From: Bacillota bacterium
GTDB taxonomy: Bacteria; Bacillota; Clostridia; Acetivibrionales; DSM-1351
Length of the DNA stretch: 64,000 nt
Assembly: GCA_023393115.1 (NCBI GenBank)
Contig: JAEWMS010000063.1
Location: forward strand, 1-64,000
Direction of reading: 5' to 3'
The notes under the pieces are model-generated. The model had not been told where the DNA came from. It saw only the letters and a list, made by a program, of their open reading frames with translations, and made no database searches. A program made the translations under genes and the position numbers. Below are positions 7,539 through 15,935 of this stretch, in pieces; within the stretch, counting starts at the first letter, position 1, and every line of letters starts with the position of its first letter.

Positions 7539-9677
7539 ATGGCTGTAGGGTTTTCAAGTTATAACATAGCGAGTTCGGGATTGTATGTCAGTGAAAGAGG
7601 TCTTGCAGTTACAGGCCATAACCTTTCCAATGTTGACACAGTTGGATATACAAGGCAGCAGGCGATGATAGAGAGCAGCCACTATATAACCGACTATGGC
7701 AAGGGTGGTAAGATATTTCAATATGGACTTGGTGCTGACATCCAGGAGACAAGACAAATCAGACATACCTTTTTGGACAATATTTATAGACAGGAAAACA
7801 CTTCACTGGGTTACTGGGAAACCAGAAGTAAAACCTTTCAGGATGTAGAGGCAATATTAAACGATCCTATGGGGGATGGACTCCAGGAGGTTATGAACCA
7901 GTTCTGGGATTCCTGGCAGGAGCTTACCAAGACACCAGAGAGTTTAACTACTAGAGCGTTGGTAAGGCAGAGAGGCCAAGCACTCACTTATTATTTTAAT
8001 CACATAGGAACTCAATTAGACAGGTTGCAGGCTGACCTGAATTCAGAGATAAAAGTACGTGTTGATGAAGTAAATGATATTACGGGACAGTTGGCAAAAC
8101 TTAATTATAAAATAGCAACTGAGGAAATAAACGGAGATGCCGCAAACGACTATCGGGATCAGAGAAATTTACTGCTGGACAGGCTGTCAAAGCTTTGCGA
8201 TGCTGATGTTTTGGAAATGCAGGATGGACAGGTTGATGTTACACTCGGAGGCTATTACCTTGTATCCAAGGGGACTGCAACAAAACTCTATTGTGAAGCC
8301 AACCCGCAGAATGGAGAGTATTTCTATCCCATGCTTCAAGGGACAACAACCGAGGTTCCTATTAAAGGAGGCGTACTTAAGGGGTTGCTTGAGTCCAGAG
8401 GAGAGGTCCCGGGAATCAAGGGTAGTTATGAAAACGGAACTCCAAAGGAAAAGGTGGATATAACCTTTGCTGTAGATACTTCTGTGGATTCGAATGAGTA
8501 TCTTGCAAAGATAAAGGATACTATAGATGAATATGTTGACGGCTTGGAAAAGTCAGGCGTTGACTACAATATTCGGTTTGTTTATATGGGAGCATCTTCT
8601 ACTGTTTATGGTAGTACTGTGTATGACAAGACCAACATTGGTACTATTAAAGCTCTAATAAATACATTAGATACAGATACTACAGCTTTAGATCCGCTTC
8701 TTTCGGAGTCAGGAGATAGTGATGCAAGTCTCAGTGGATTAATATCTGAACTGGAAGGTCTGCATAATGATGGTCATTTCAGAACCGATGCTGCAAGAAC
8801 TACAATTGTATTTACAAAGGAAAGCATTGACGGTGATGGCGGTACTCCGACAGATGCTGCCGGATATATAAATAGATTAAATGCTATAGGGATGAGAACT
8901 TCAGTGGTGACCGGCAAGGAATATTTTAGTCAGGGTTTTGGGGATATAGCAACCGATGTGCCTGAATTGGGATGGAACGCAATTGCATCTGCTACCGGAG
9001 GAAACATATTTGACATAGATTCAGAAAATTTCGTTGATGTTATGGAATTTGTAAACGGTGATACCAGACGAGCAGTTAATGCTAACACCGGAAATATTTC
9101 AATTTCAAAAAATATTGTATCAGATGTAAAGATCAAGCTTAACGCCATGCTCAGTGGTTTTTGCAAAGAAATTAATTATCTTCAGAAGTCAGGGTTTACA
9201 CTTGATGGGCAACCTGGCGTAGACTTTTTCGAACCAATAGATGATCTCTTCCCTATACAAATGGGTAACATAAAATTAAGTGATGCGTTACTCAGTGATA
9301 ATGGCTTGAATAATATAACCGCATCTGATTCAACTGCAAAAGGTGGAAATAACATAGCAAGGAAGATTGCTAACCTTAGAGATGAAGATATTATGACAGA
9401 TGTTACAGGGAAAGTCAGTATTGATGAATATTACAGAGCAGTAATCCTCGACCTGGGTAATGGCGGATCGGAAGCTACCAAAACAGCTGAGAATCAGATA
9501 ACAATTGTGCAGGCTGTTGATCAGCAACGCGGATCAATATCAGCTGTCTCAATGGATGAGGAGATGGCAACCATGATGAAGTTCAAGTTTGCATACGATG
9601 CGTCCGCAAGAGTCCTCAACATTATTGATTCAATGGTGGAAAATGTTATTCTGTCAATGGGCAGGGTTGGAAGATAA
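7539..9677 (+). CDS. flgK: Flagellar hook-associated protein FlgK with inserted VWA-like domain
   Basis: HAP1/FlgK joins hook to filament. The N terminus (SSYNIASSGLYVSERGLAVT, then HNLSNVDTVGYTRQQ) and the C terminus (AVSMDEEMATMMKFKFAYDA) are typical. At 712 residues it is 150-200 longer than usual. The excess, about residues 306-508 (bases 8454-9062), resembles a von Willebrand factor A domain: a hydrophobic strand ending in D313-T-S315-V-D317 (MIDAS-like, with Asp for the last Ser), the RTTIVFTKESIDGDGG strand, and a terminal GGNIFDIDSENFVDVM block typical of VWA domains. The gene lies 65 bases after flgN and 48 before a second flgK without the insert. Confidence 0.92.
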   Translation: MAVGFSSYNIASSGLYVSERGLAVTGHNLSNVDTVGYTRQQAMIESSHYITDYGKGGKIFQYGLGADIQETRQIRHTFLDNIYRQENTSLGYWETRSKTFQDVEAILNDPMGDGLQEVMNQFWDSWQELTKTPESLTTRALVRQRGQALTYYFNHIGTQLDRLQADLNSEIKVRVDEVNDITGQLAKLNYKIATEEINGDAANDYRDQRNLLLDRLSKLCDADVLEMQDGQVDVTLGGYYLVSKGTATKLYCEANPQNGEYFYPMLQGTTTEVPIKGGVLKGLLESRGEVPGIKGSYENGTPKEKVDITFAVDTSVDSNEYLAKIKDTIDEYVDGLEKSGVDYNIRFVYMGASSTVYGSTVYDKTNIGTIKALINTLDTDTTALDPLLSESGDSDASLSGLISELEGLHNDGHFRTDAARTTIVFTKESIDGDGGTPTDAAGYINRLNAIGMRTSVVTGKEYFSQGFGDIATDVPELGWNAIASATGGNIFDIDSENFVDVMEFVNGDTRRAVNANTGNISISKNIVSDVKIKLNAMLSGFCKEINYLQKSGFTLDGQPGVDFFEPIDDLFPIQMGNIKLSDALLSDNGLNNITASDSTAKGGNNIARKIANLRDEDIMTDVTGKVSIDEYYRAVILDLGNGGSEATKTAENQITIVQAVDQQRGSISAVSMDEEMATMMKFKFAYDASARVLNIIDSMVENVILSMGRVGR

Positions 9678-9725
9678 TTTGACTAAATAATTTGAATAAA
9701 AGTATCTGTAGAAAAAGGTGAAAAC

Positions 9726-11390
9726 ATGAGACAAAGCTTTTTCGGTTTAAACGTTGCATTAAGTGGATTATATACTGCTCAGAAAAATTTGAATACTGTA
9801 AGTCACAACATTTCAAATGCGACAACTCCGGGTTATTCCAGACAGCAAAATGTGCAGACTGCTTCCAGGCCACTGTCTGTTATGGATAGTACGGGTATGG
9901 TTGGTACAGGTTCTGAGGTGACAGGAGTAGATAGAATTCGAGATGTTTATCTTGACTTCAAATATTGGAGTGAAAATACTGCCGCAGGGGAATGGAGCAA
10001 GAAACTTGAAAAGCTTTCGGAACTCGAAGGTACATTTAATGAACCTTCAAAAAGCGGATTTGTTACAATAATGAATGATTTCTTTAATGCATATCAGGAA
10101 CTTTCAAAAGATCCTTCAAGTTCAGCTGTAAGAGCACTTGTCAGGGAAAAGGGTGTGACTTTTGCCAAGTATTTTAACAGTACTGCCACCCATTTTGAAA
10201 AAATGCAGGAAGATATTAATGATCAGATAAAAATTACTGTAGACCAAGTAAATTCTTTGGCTTCTCAGATTCAGCAACTGAATAAGCAAATTTATAGTTT
10301 TGAGATTCAAGGACAATCTGCAAATGATTTACGGGATTCAAGAACATTATTAGTGGATAAACTGTCAAAATTGGTAAATATTCAGGCCACAGAAGTTTCA
10401 TACGGTAAGCTGCCAAATGGAGAGAACGATGTTCACTTTTTAATAACTGTGAGCGGAAAACCACTTGTGGATCATTATAATATAAGTAAAATGAAAGTTG
10501 AACAGAGAGCCGGCAAATTGAATGCAGAAGATGTAGGAAATTTGTATGATGTAAAATGGGAAGACGGTAACCTTCTGAATGTTACAGGAGGAGAGTTGCG
10601 AGGATTGCTTGATGTAAGAGACGGAAAGGACGGAGCAGTGTCTGAAGATGGAGAATCAACCACTCCTGTATATAAAGGAATCCCGTATTACCAGAGTAAA
10701 TTAAATGAATTTGTTCAGACCTTTGCCCTGGCTTTCAATGAAGGGTTATCCAGAGATGAAACGGGTAATTGGGTCAATGGTGTGGGACATGTTGATGGAT
10801 GGGGCCTTGATACTGAATTGAAAGATAGTACAGATCCGTCCAGTAATATAAGATTTTTTACGATTTTTGGAGACAGTGATCGACCCATATCAAGCGATAA
10901 GTTTATGGAGGGACTGACATTATCAACGCCTCCGGCAGTGCCTACAGCAGCTGAAAATGATGCGATAGTTAATAGATATAAACGAATCACAGCTAAAAAC
11001 TTTACTGTGGGCAGTGATGTTATGGACAATACTGATACAATTGCAACTTCTGATACAAAAGGTGAAAACGGCAACATAAATGTACTGAATAAAATAATGG
11101 TTATACGATCAAATCAAAGTCTCTTTAAAGAAGGGGCGCCGGAAGATTACATGAAGTCACTGGTAGCAGGTCTTGGAATCGACACTCAACAGGCTGAAAG
11201 GCTGTCAAAGAGCCAGACTGCCATCGTTCAACAGGTTGACAACAGAAGAATGTCAGTTTCCGGAGTTGAACTGAATGAAGAAATGACAAATATGGTTAAG
11301 TTCCAGCAGTCGTACAATGCAGCTGCAAAAATGATATCTACCATGTCTGAAATATATGATACGCTTATTAATAGATTAGGTGTTGGATAA
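9726..11390 (+). CDS. flgK: Flagellar hook-associated protein FlgK, second copy
   Basis: A standard-length (554 residue) HAP1. The N-terminal rod motif GLNVALSGLYTAQKNLNTVS plus HNISNATTPGYSRQQ and the C-terminal SVSGVELNEEMTNMVKFQQ block are canonical. The protein shares its two ends with the preceding flgK copy but lacks that copy's VWA insertion. An AAAAGGTG SD precedes ATG 9726. It probably provides the conventional hook-filament junction, with the first copy either mixed in or used alternatively. Confidence 0.93.
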   Translation: MRQSFFGLNVALSGLYTAQKNLNTVSHNISNATTPGYSRQQNVQTASRPLSVMDSTGMVGTGSEVTGVDRIRDVYLDFKYWSENTAAGEWSKKLEKLSELEGTFNEPSKSGFVTIMNDFFNAYQELSKDPSSSAVRALVREKGVTFAKYFNSTATHFEKMQEDINDQIKITVDQVNSLASQIQQLNKQIYSFEIQGQSANDLRDSRTLLVDKLSKLVNIQATEVSYGKLPNGENDVHFLITVSGKPLVDHYNISKMKVEQRAGKLNAEDVGNLYDVKWEDGNLLNVTGGELRGLLDVRDGKDGAVSEDGESTTPVYKGIPYYQSKLNEFVQTFALAFNEGLSRDETGNWVNGVGHVDGWGLDTELKDSTDPSSNIRFFTIFGDSDRPISSDKFMEGLTLSTPPAVPTAAENDAIVNRYKRITAKNFTVGSDVMDNTDTIATSDTKGENGNINVLNKIMVIRSNQSLFKEGAPEDYMKSLVAGLGIDTQQAERLSKSQTAIVQQVDNRRMSVSGVELNEEMTNMVKFQQSYNAAAKMISTMSEIYDTLINRLGVG

Positions 11391-11431
11391 AGTATAGATG
11401 ATTGACCACGTCAAGATATATGGAGGCAGCA

Positions 11432-12760
11432 ATGAGAATTACAAACGGCATGATGATTACAAATATGACAAGAAATCTTGGGAATAATTTGAGTAGATTA
11501 AATAATTACCAGAACCAACTATCTACTGGAAAGAAAATACAGGTACCGTCAGATGATCCTGTTGTCGCTGCTAGAGCTCTGAAACTGAGAACCGATGTGT
11601 CAAAAGTTGAGCAGTACCAGAAAAATCTGGGAGATGCACAATCTTGGCTTGATTCAACTGATGTCACTTTGGGAAAAATCGGAGATGTTCTTCAAAAGGC
11701 CAGAGAGCTTTCTGAGCAAGCTGCAAATGGAACAAACACTCCAGAGGAAACACAAAAGATTGCTTTGGAGATGAAACAACTGAGATCCCAGCTTGTACAT
11801 TTGTCTAACTCAACCTATGCAGGCAGATATATTTTCTCCGGATATAAGACTGATCAAAAATTAGTAAATGATGATGAATCCGATCCAAATTTCGGAAAAT
11901 ATATGATTAATGTTGATTCAAACAAGGAAAAAATATTTTATGAGATTGGTGTCGGCGATAGTATAAATATTAACGTCGCGGGTGGAGATTTATTTAGTAA
12001 CGGCGGAAATGCCTCATATCCCGGAAGTGGTGTTGCAGCAGCAGATATAAATGACATAAAATACCCGCTGACAATTACTGCAGGTGCTAATGATGCTCTT
12101 ACCATTACAATCAACAATAACGGTACTCCCCAAACAGTAACAGCAACAATCCCTGCGACAAATACTGCCGCTACACCTCCGATTGAGTATAATACTCCTG
12201 TACAGCTTAAACAGGCCATAGAAGATGCCATTAATAACAGCTCGACTCCAGCTTTGCCGGCTGGCCAGGGTGTTGAAGTTACTATAGCAAACAATATGAT
12301 AGAAATAAAAACTCAAGTTAAGTCAGATACAGCATCAGTAACATTTGACCATGATCAAGTCAATAGCTTTTTTAGCAGTGTTGGAGCTAAGGCGCCTGTT
12401 ACTACAATAGGTGATACCGGTGATACACCTGAAATGATAAAGCTGTTTAACAATGTTATAGATGATATGGAGCAAGGAAACTTTAAGCAGATTAGTGATT
12501 TCCTTGATGTTTTTGATCAACAGATGGGTGTTGTTTTAAGGTGCAGGGCCGACGTTGGAGCCAGACAAAACAGAGTTGACCTTTCAACTGACAGAATGGA
12601 TATTGACCTTGTTAACTTCACAGATCTTATGAGTAAAAATGAAGATGTTAATGTGGCTGAAACAATAATGAACCTTAAAAATGAAGAGAATGTATACCAG
12701 GCATCATTGGCAGGTGGTGCGAGAATAATTCAGCAGACCCTAGTAGACTTTTTGAGATAA
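11432..12760 (+). CDS. flgL: Flagellar hook-associated protein FlgL (HAP3)
   Basis: FlgL is the second hook-filament junction protein. The flagellin-like N terminus (MRITNGMMITNMTRNLGNN, then QLSTGKKIQVPSDDPVVAAR) and the C terminus (NEENVYQASLAGGARIIQQT) match the family. Residues about 165-320 form a variable Thr/Ala/Asn-rich insert, so the protein (442 residues) is longer than the usual 300. A TTG at 11402 extends the frame, but GGAGG at 11422-11426 is 5 bases before ATG 11432. Confidence 0.92.
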   Translation: MRITNGMMITNMTRNLGNNLSRLNNYQNQLSTGKKIQVPSDDPVVAARALKLRTDVSKVEQYQKNLGDAQSWLDSTDVTLGKIGDVLQKARELSEQAANGTNTPEETQKIALEMKQLRSQLVHLSNSTYAGRYIFSGYKTDQKLVNDDESDPNFGKYMINVDSNKEKIFYEIGVGDSININVAGGDLFSNGGNASYPGSGVAAADINDIKYPLTITAGANDALTITINNNGTPQTVTATIPATNTAATPPIEYNTPVQLKQAIEDAINNSSTPALPAGQGVEVTIANNMIEIKTQVKSDTASVTFDHDQVNSFFSSVGAKAPVTTIGDTGDTPEMIKLFNNVIDDMEQGNFKQISDFLDVFDQQMGVVLRCRADVGARQNRVDLSTDRMDIDLVNFTDLMSKNEDVNVAETIMNLKNEENVYQASLAGGARIIQQTLVDFLR

Positions 12761-12860
12761 TTGTATTTAGTTTAGTTGTGCAACATATATGATATTATAC
12801 GTAGTACAACAAAATGTGAACACAAGGTAAACACAAGGTAACCCACAAGGAGAATACAAG

Positions 12861-12890
12861 ACAAGACAGGCAGTGCTAAGCCTGTCTTGT
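12861..12890 (+). repeat. Perfect 11-bp inverted repeat between flgL and the DUF6470 gene
   Basis: ACAAGACAGGC (12861-12871) pairs perfectly with GCCTGTCTTGT (12880-12890) across an 8-base loop. The following bases are CTTATAC, not a T run, so it is a weak terminator at best. It may instead attenuate or stabilise the transcript. Just before it, the unit ACACAAGGTAA occurs twice in tandem with a third partial copy (12819-12850). Confidence 0.6.
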
Positions 12891-12912
12891 CTTATACAAG
12901 GATGTGATTAAT

Positions 12913-13494
12913 ATGGGGCTTACTATTAATACTACTCCGGCCAGGTATGAGATCAATGTAACGCCTGCAAAGCTGGAGTGGAAAACAAGGAATGCCGAGC
13001 TGAATGTTAGGCAAAAACCACCATTGGTGAAGATAGACACTGAACTTCCGATACTGATGATTGACCAGTCCCAATGCTTTGCTGAGGCTGGGCTGAAAAA
13101 TAATATTGATCAGGCGCGGGAACATGCTCAAAGAGGCTATGAGAACGCTATGAAATATATTGCAAAAGAAGCCCGTGATGGAGATGCCATGGCAAAAATC
13201 GGACATAAGGCAAATATAATGCTTGACATCATCAGGAGGGATTCCATCACAACGCATGAGTTCGGCCTGGGCTCAATGCCAAAGTCCAGACCCACGGTGG
13301 AACTTAGGGGAGGTACATTGAAACTGGAGGCTGAAAATAATAACAAGCCTGGTGAGATTAATGGAGTATCTGGTACATATACTGCCGGAGATATCGATTT
13401 TAGATATACCCCTTGGGAAGTTGGCATCCGAATGTTATCATATGGTTCAGTAGATATTCGATATACTGGAAATAATGTAGATACATATATATGA
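12913..13494 (+). CDS. yviE: DUF6470 flagellar-operon protein, YviE-like
   Basis: YviE-type proteins lie between flgL and fliW in many Firmicutes; their function is unknown. This 193-residue protein has the family's N-terminal repeat-like strands (INTTPARYEINVTPAKLEW and similar), a central helical segment (about 60-105) and a C-terminal beta-rich part containing WEVGIRMLSYGSVDIRY. A GTG at 12904 is possible, but ATG 12913 has the better-spaced AAGGAT. Gene order supports the call strongly. Confidence 0.83.
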   Translation: MGLTINTTPARYEINVTPAKLEWKTRNAELNVRQKPPLVKIDTELPILMIDQSQCFAEAGLKNNIDQAREHAQRGYENAMKYIAKEARDGDAMAKIGHKANIMLDIIRRDSITTHEFGLGSMPKSRPTVELRGGTLKLEAENNNKPGEINGVSGTYTAGDIDFRYTPWEVGIRMLSYGSVDIRYTGNNVDTYI

Positions 13495-13577
13495 AATTTA
13501 ATTAACAATCAATCTAATGTACTTTGATAGTAAATGAGATATAATATTAATATATAAAAGTACACGGAGGATTAAAC

Positions 13578-14024
13578 ATGGTTATTGAAACAACCCATTT
13601 CGGAAAAATAGAAGTCAGTGAAACTGATATATTGTTCTTTGATGAGGGAATAATAGGATTTGAAGACGTAAAAAAGTTTGGAGTTATTAATAGTGAAGAT
13701 CCCGAATCACCATTCAAGTGGATTCAGGCAGTTGATAAAGCTGATTTAGCCTTCGCACTGGTTGATCCTTTTAAAATAAAAAAGGATTATGATTTCGAAC
13801 TGAAGGATGAGTATGTTGAAGCTCTCGGTATAACAGATGCTTCTGAAGTAGTTGTTTATTCCATTGTAGTAGTTCCTGAGGATATAAAGAAAATAAGTAT
13901 GAATCTCAAAGCTCCATTGATAATAAATAAAACAAATAATAAGGGAGCACAGATAATTTTAGATACAGATAAGTACACAGTAAGGCATTTCATATTGGAT
14001 GAACTCCAGAATCAGGAGGTGTAA
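13578..14024 (+). CDS. fliW: Flagellar assembly factor FliW
   Basis: FliW binds flagellin and also antagonises CsrA, so flagellin translation follows secretion. The 148-residue length, the early FDEGIIGFEDVKKF segment, the SPFKWIQAVDKADLAFALVDP core and the C-terminal KAPLIINKTNNKGAQIIL block are family hallmarks. It is followed after 2 bases by csrA, and flagellin comes next. This is the FliW-CsrA-Hag regulatory set known from Bacillus subtilis. Confidence 0.95.
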   Translation: MVIETTHFGKIEVSETDILFFDEGIIGFEDVKKFGVINSEDPESPFKWIQAVDKADLAFALVDPFKIKKDYDFELKDEYVEALGITDASEVVVYSIVVVPEDIKKISMNLKAPLIINKTNNKGAQIILDTDKYTVRHFILDELQNQEV

Positions 14025-14026
14025 GC

Positions 14027-14260
14027 ATGCTGGTACTTTCCCGCAAAAAGAACCAAGGGATTATAATAGGTGATAATATTGAACTTACAATCATTGAAAT
14101 CCAGGGTGATCAAGTAAGGATAGGCATCAAGGCTCCAAAGAATGTTTCGATTTACCGTAAGGAAATCTTTCTGGAAATCCAGGATGAGAATAAGAAGGCA
14201 GCCAACAGCGGCGCTGCCATAGCTTTGGATGAGATAATTAAGAAAAATGGCGAGAAATAA
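14027..14260 (+). CDS. csrA: Carbon storage regulator CsrA
   Basis: CsrA is a dimeric RNA-binding translational repressor; in Firmicutes its main target is flagellin mRNA. The 77-residue protein opens MLVLSRKKNQGIIIGDNIEL and keeps the RNA-contact stretch VRIGIKAPKNVSIYRKEI, including the conserved Arg before the final helix. It starts 2 bases after fliW with an AGGAGGTG SD inside fliW's end, indicating translational coupling. Confidence 0.96.
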   Translation: MLVLSRKKNQGIIIGDNIELTIIEIQGDQVRIGIKAPKNVSIYRKEIFLEIQDENKKAANSGAAIALDEIIKKNGEK

Positions 14261-14393
14261 CGGAGAAAGATTGTGCTACTTCATAAGGTTCATACTTCTG
14301 GAGGTGCGTTAAGTAAAACTCGCAGCATTCTGCACATTTCTTTGTATAGTAATAAAAATGGTCAAAATAGAAATAATTTCTACAAAAAAAAAC

Positions 14394-14420
14394 TAAAGTC
14401 TTTAAGAATTCTTCCGATAT
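14394..14420 (+). promoter_or_regulatory. Sigma-D type promoter of the flagellin gene
   Basis: TAAA at 14394-14397, 15 bases, then TCCGATAT at 14413-14420. This is one mismatch from the sigma-D consensus. Transcription would start near 14428, giving a leader of about 145 bases that contains the CsrA-type hairpin. The rest of the 312-base gap after csrA (14261-14393) shows no credible gene. Confidence 0.82.
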
Positions 14421-14517
14421 TATTATTGTCAAACAAATTGACATACAATTTATTTATCTAAGGTATTTTAGGCGTTGCTGTTCCCGGGAATTGCAGGCTT
14501 ATTATATAAATTATTTA

Positions 14518-14565
14518 TAGTGTGAAAAAGGAAGTTCACACTAAACATTAAAAACTCAAGGAGGA
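14518..14565 (+). promoter_or_regulatory. CsrA-type binding sites in the flagellin mRNA leader
   Basis: TAGTGTGAA (14518-14526) pairs perfectly with TTCACACTA (14535-14543). The 8-base loop AAAGGAAG exposes a GGA, the core CsrA recognition element. A second GGA-containing site is the SD itself, AAGGAGGA (14558-14565), 8 bases before the flagellin ATG. In B. subtilis, hag mRNA has the same two-site design, letting a CsrA dimer bridge hairpin and SD. Here this is inferred from sequence and from csrA lying just upstream. Confidence 0.75.
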
Positions 14566-14572
14566 TTTTATT

Positions 14573-15766
14573 ATGAGAATTAACCACAATCTTATGAGCA
14601 TCAACACCAACAGACAGTTGGGAGTAAACAGAGGTGCTACTCAGAAGTCACTTGAAAAATTATCATCAGGTCTCAGAATCAACAGAGCTGGAGATGATGC
14701 TGCAGGTTTGGCTATATCTGAAAAAATGAGAGGTCAGATCAGAGGTTTGGATCAGGCATCAAGAAACTCATCAGACAGTATATCACTGATTCAGACAGCT
14801 GAAGGTGCTTTGAACGAAACTCACTCAATTCTGCAAAGAATGAGAGAGCTTGCTGTTCAGTCAGCAAATGATACTAATACAGATGCTGATAGGACAGAAC
14901 TTCAAGCTGAAGTAACTCAGTTAATTTCAGAACTTGACAGAATAGCTAATACTACTGAATTCAACACAAAGAAACTTCTTGACGGTAGTGCAAGAGGTGT
15001 TTCTGGTGAAATTGTAGGTACTGCATCATTGAATAATAACTCAGGCGTAACTGTAGCTGCAGCTGATCTTGAAGCATTGAATACTGCCGCGAATGCAGCA
15101 GGAACATCTACTCTTCAGAATGGGGCTTTCATGATTGTTAGAACTGGAGAATCAACTGCTTGGGATGCTACTGACTTTGAAATAATTGGACCTAATGGAG
15201 CCATTGGTAATGCTGAAATAACTTTAACAAATGAAACTACAATAACATTCACTAACACAATTTTCGAAGCCGCTCAGACACTTGAAGTAAGCAGCTTAAT
15301 GGCTAATATGGAAGTTGGAGAAAGCATGACTTTCATATTTGGCAGACACGAGGATGCTACATCAGATCTCGAAAATTCAGTAATGGCTCAGATAGGCGCA
15401 AATGCTGGACAGACTATGTTTATCTCTATCGGTAGCATGAGATCTTCTGATCTTGGTGTTGAAGATATTGATATTGCAACTAAGTGGGGTGCTGCTACTG
15501 CAATAGAAACTGTTAACAATGCTATCAGCAGAGTTTCACATCAGAGATCTGCACTTGGTGCTATCCAGAACAGACTTGAACACACTATCAACAACTTGGA
15601 TACAGCTTCTGAAAACTTACAGGCTTCTGAATCACGTATTCGTGATGTAGATATGGCTAAGGAAATGACTGAGTACACTAAGAATAACATTCTCACTCAA
15701 GCTGCTCAGGCTATGCTTGCTCAGGCAAACCAACAGCCACAGAGTGTTCTTCAATTATTACAGTAA
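14573..15766 (+). CDS. hag: Flagellin
   Basis: Filament subunit. The N-terminal D0/D1 block (MRINHNLMSINTNRQLG, LEKLSSGLRINRAGDDAAGL) and C-terminal block (ESRIRDVDMAKEMTEYTKNN, ILTQAAQAMLAQANQQPQ) are textbook. Residues about 140-290 form the variable, surface-exposed domain, rich in Thr, Ala and Asn and a plausible O-glycosylation target for the following island. The 397-residue length is moderate. A strong AAGGAGG SD and a terminator after it indicate a highly expressed single-gene transcript. A search would be needed to know whether other flagellin genes exist. Confidence 0.97.
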   Translation: MRINHNLMSINTNRQLGVNRGATQKSLEKLSSGLRINRAGDDAAGLAISEKMRGQIRGLDQASRNSSDSISLIQTAEGALNETHSILQRMRELAVQSANDTNTDADRTELQAEVTQLISELDRIANTTEFNTKKLLDGSARGVSGEIVGTASLNNNSGVTVAAADLEALNTAANAAGTSTLQNGAFMIVRTGESTAWDATDFEIIGPNGAIGNAEITLTNETTITFTNTIFEAAQTLEVSSLMANMEVGESMTFIFGRHEDATSDLENSVMAQIGANAGQTMFISIGSMRSSDLGVEDIDIATKWGAATAIETVNNAISRVSHQRSALGAIQNRLEHTINNLDTASENLQASESRIRDVDMAKEMTEYTKNNILTQAAQAMLAQANQQPQSVLQLLQ

Positions 15767-15780
15767 TTTACCAAGTTAAT

Positions 15781-15817
15781 AAAAGAGGCAGGGTCATTGG
15801 CCCAAGCCTCTTTTTAT
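15781..15817 (+). terminator. Intrinsic terminator after flagellin
   Basis: AAAAGAGGC (15781-15789) pairs with GCCTCTTTT (15806-15814), followed by more T. It isolates the flagellin transcript from the glycan island. Confidence 0.9.
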
Positions 15818-15935
15818 TAACTTTTTAAACAAAGATTAAATTTATTATGAACCAAAGTATATGTTAATTTTGAATTATGTAAACTAAATCTTGTCAAAGT
15901 TTATTTGACTAAACTATTATTAAGGGGCGTAAAGA

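Noticed and set aside
12819..12850. Start of a CRISPR-like or iteron array
   Set aside because: Only two and a half copies of an 11-12 base unit without spacers; too few for either.
14273..14461. 62-codon open frame between csrA and flagellin
   Set aside because: No SD, unusual residue composition, and it overlaps the flagellin promoter; regulatory DNA explains the stretch better.
15891..15920. TTGTCA-N18-TATTAT as promoter for the first glycan-island gene
   Set aside because: The implied start point falls inside the SD of the gene, leaving no usable leader.
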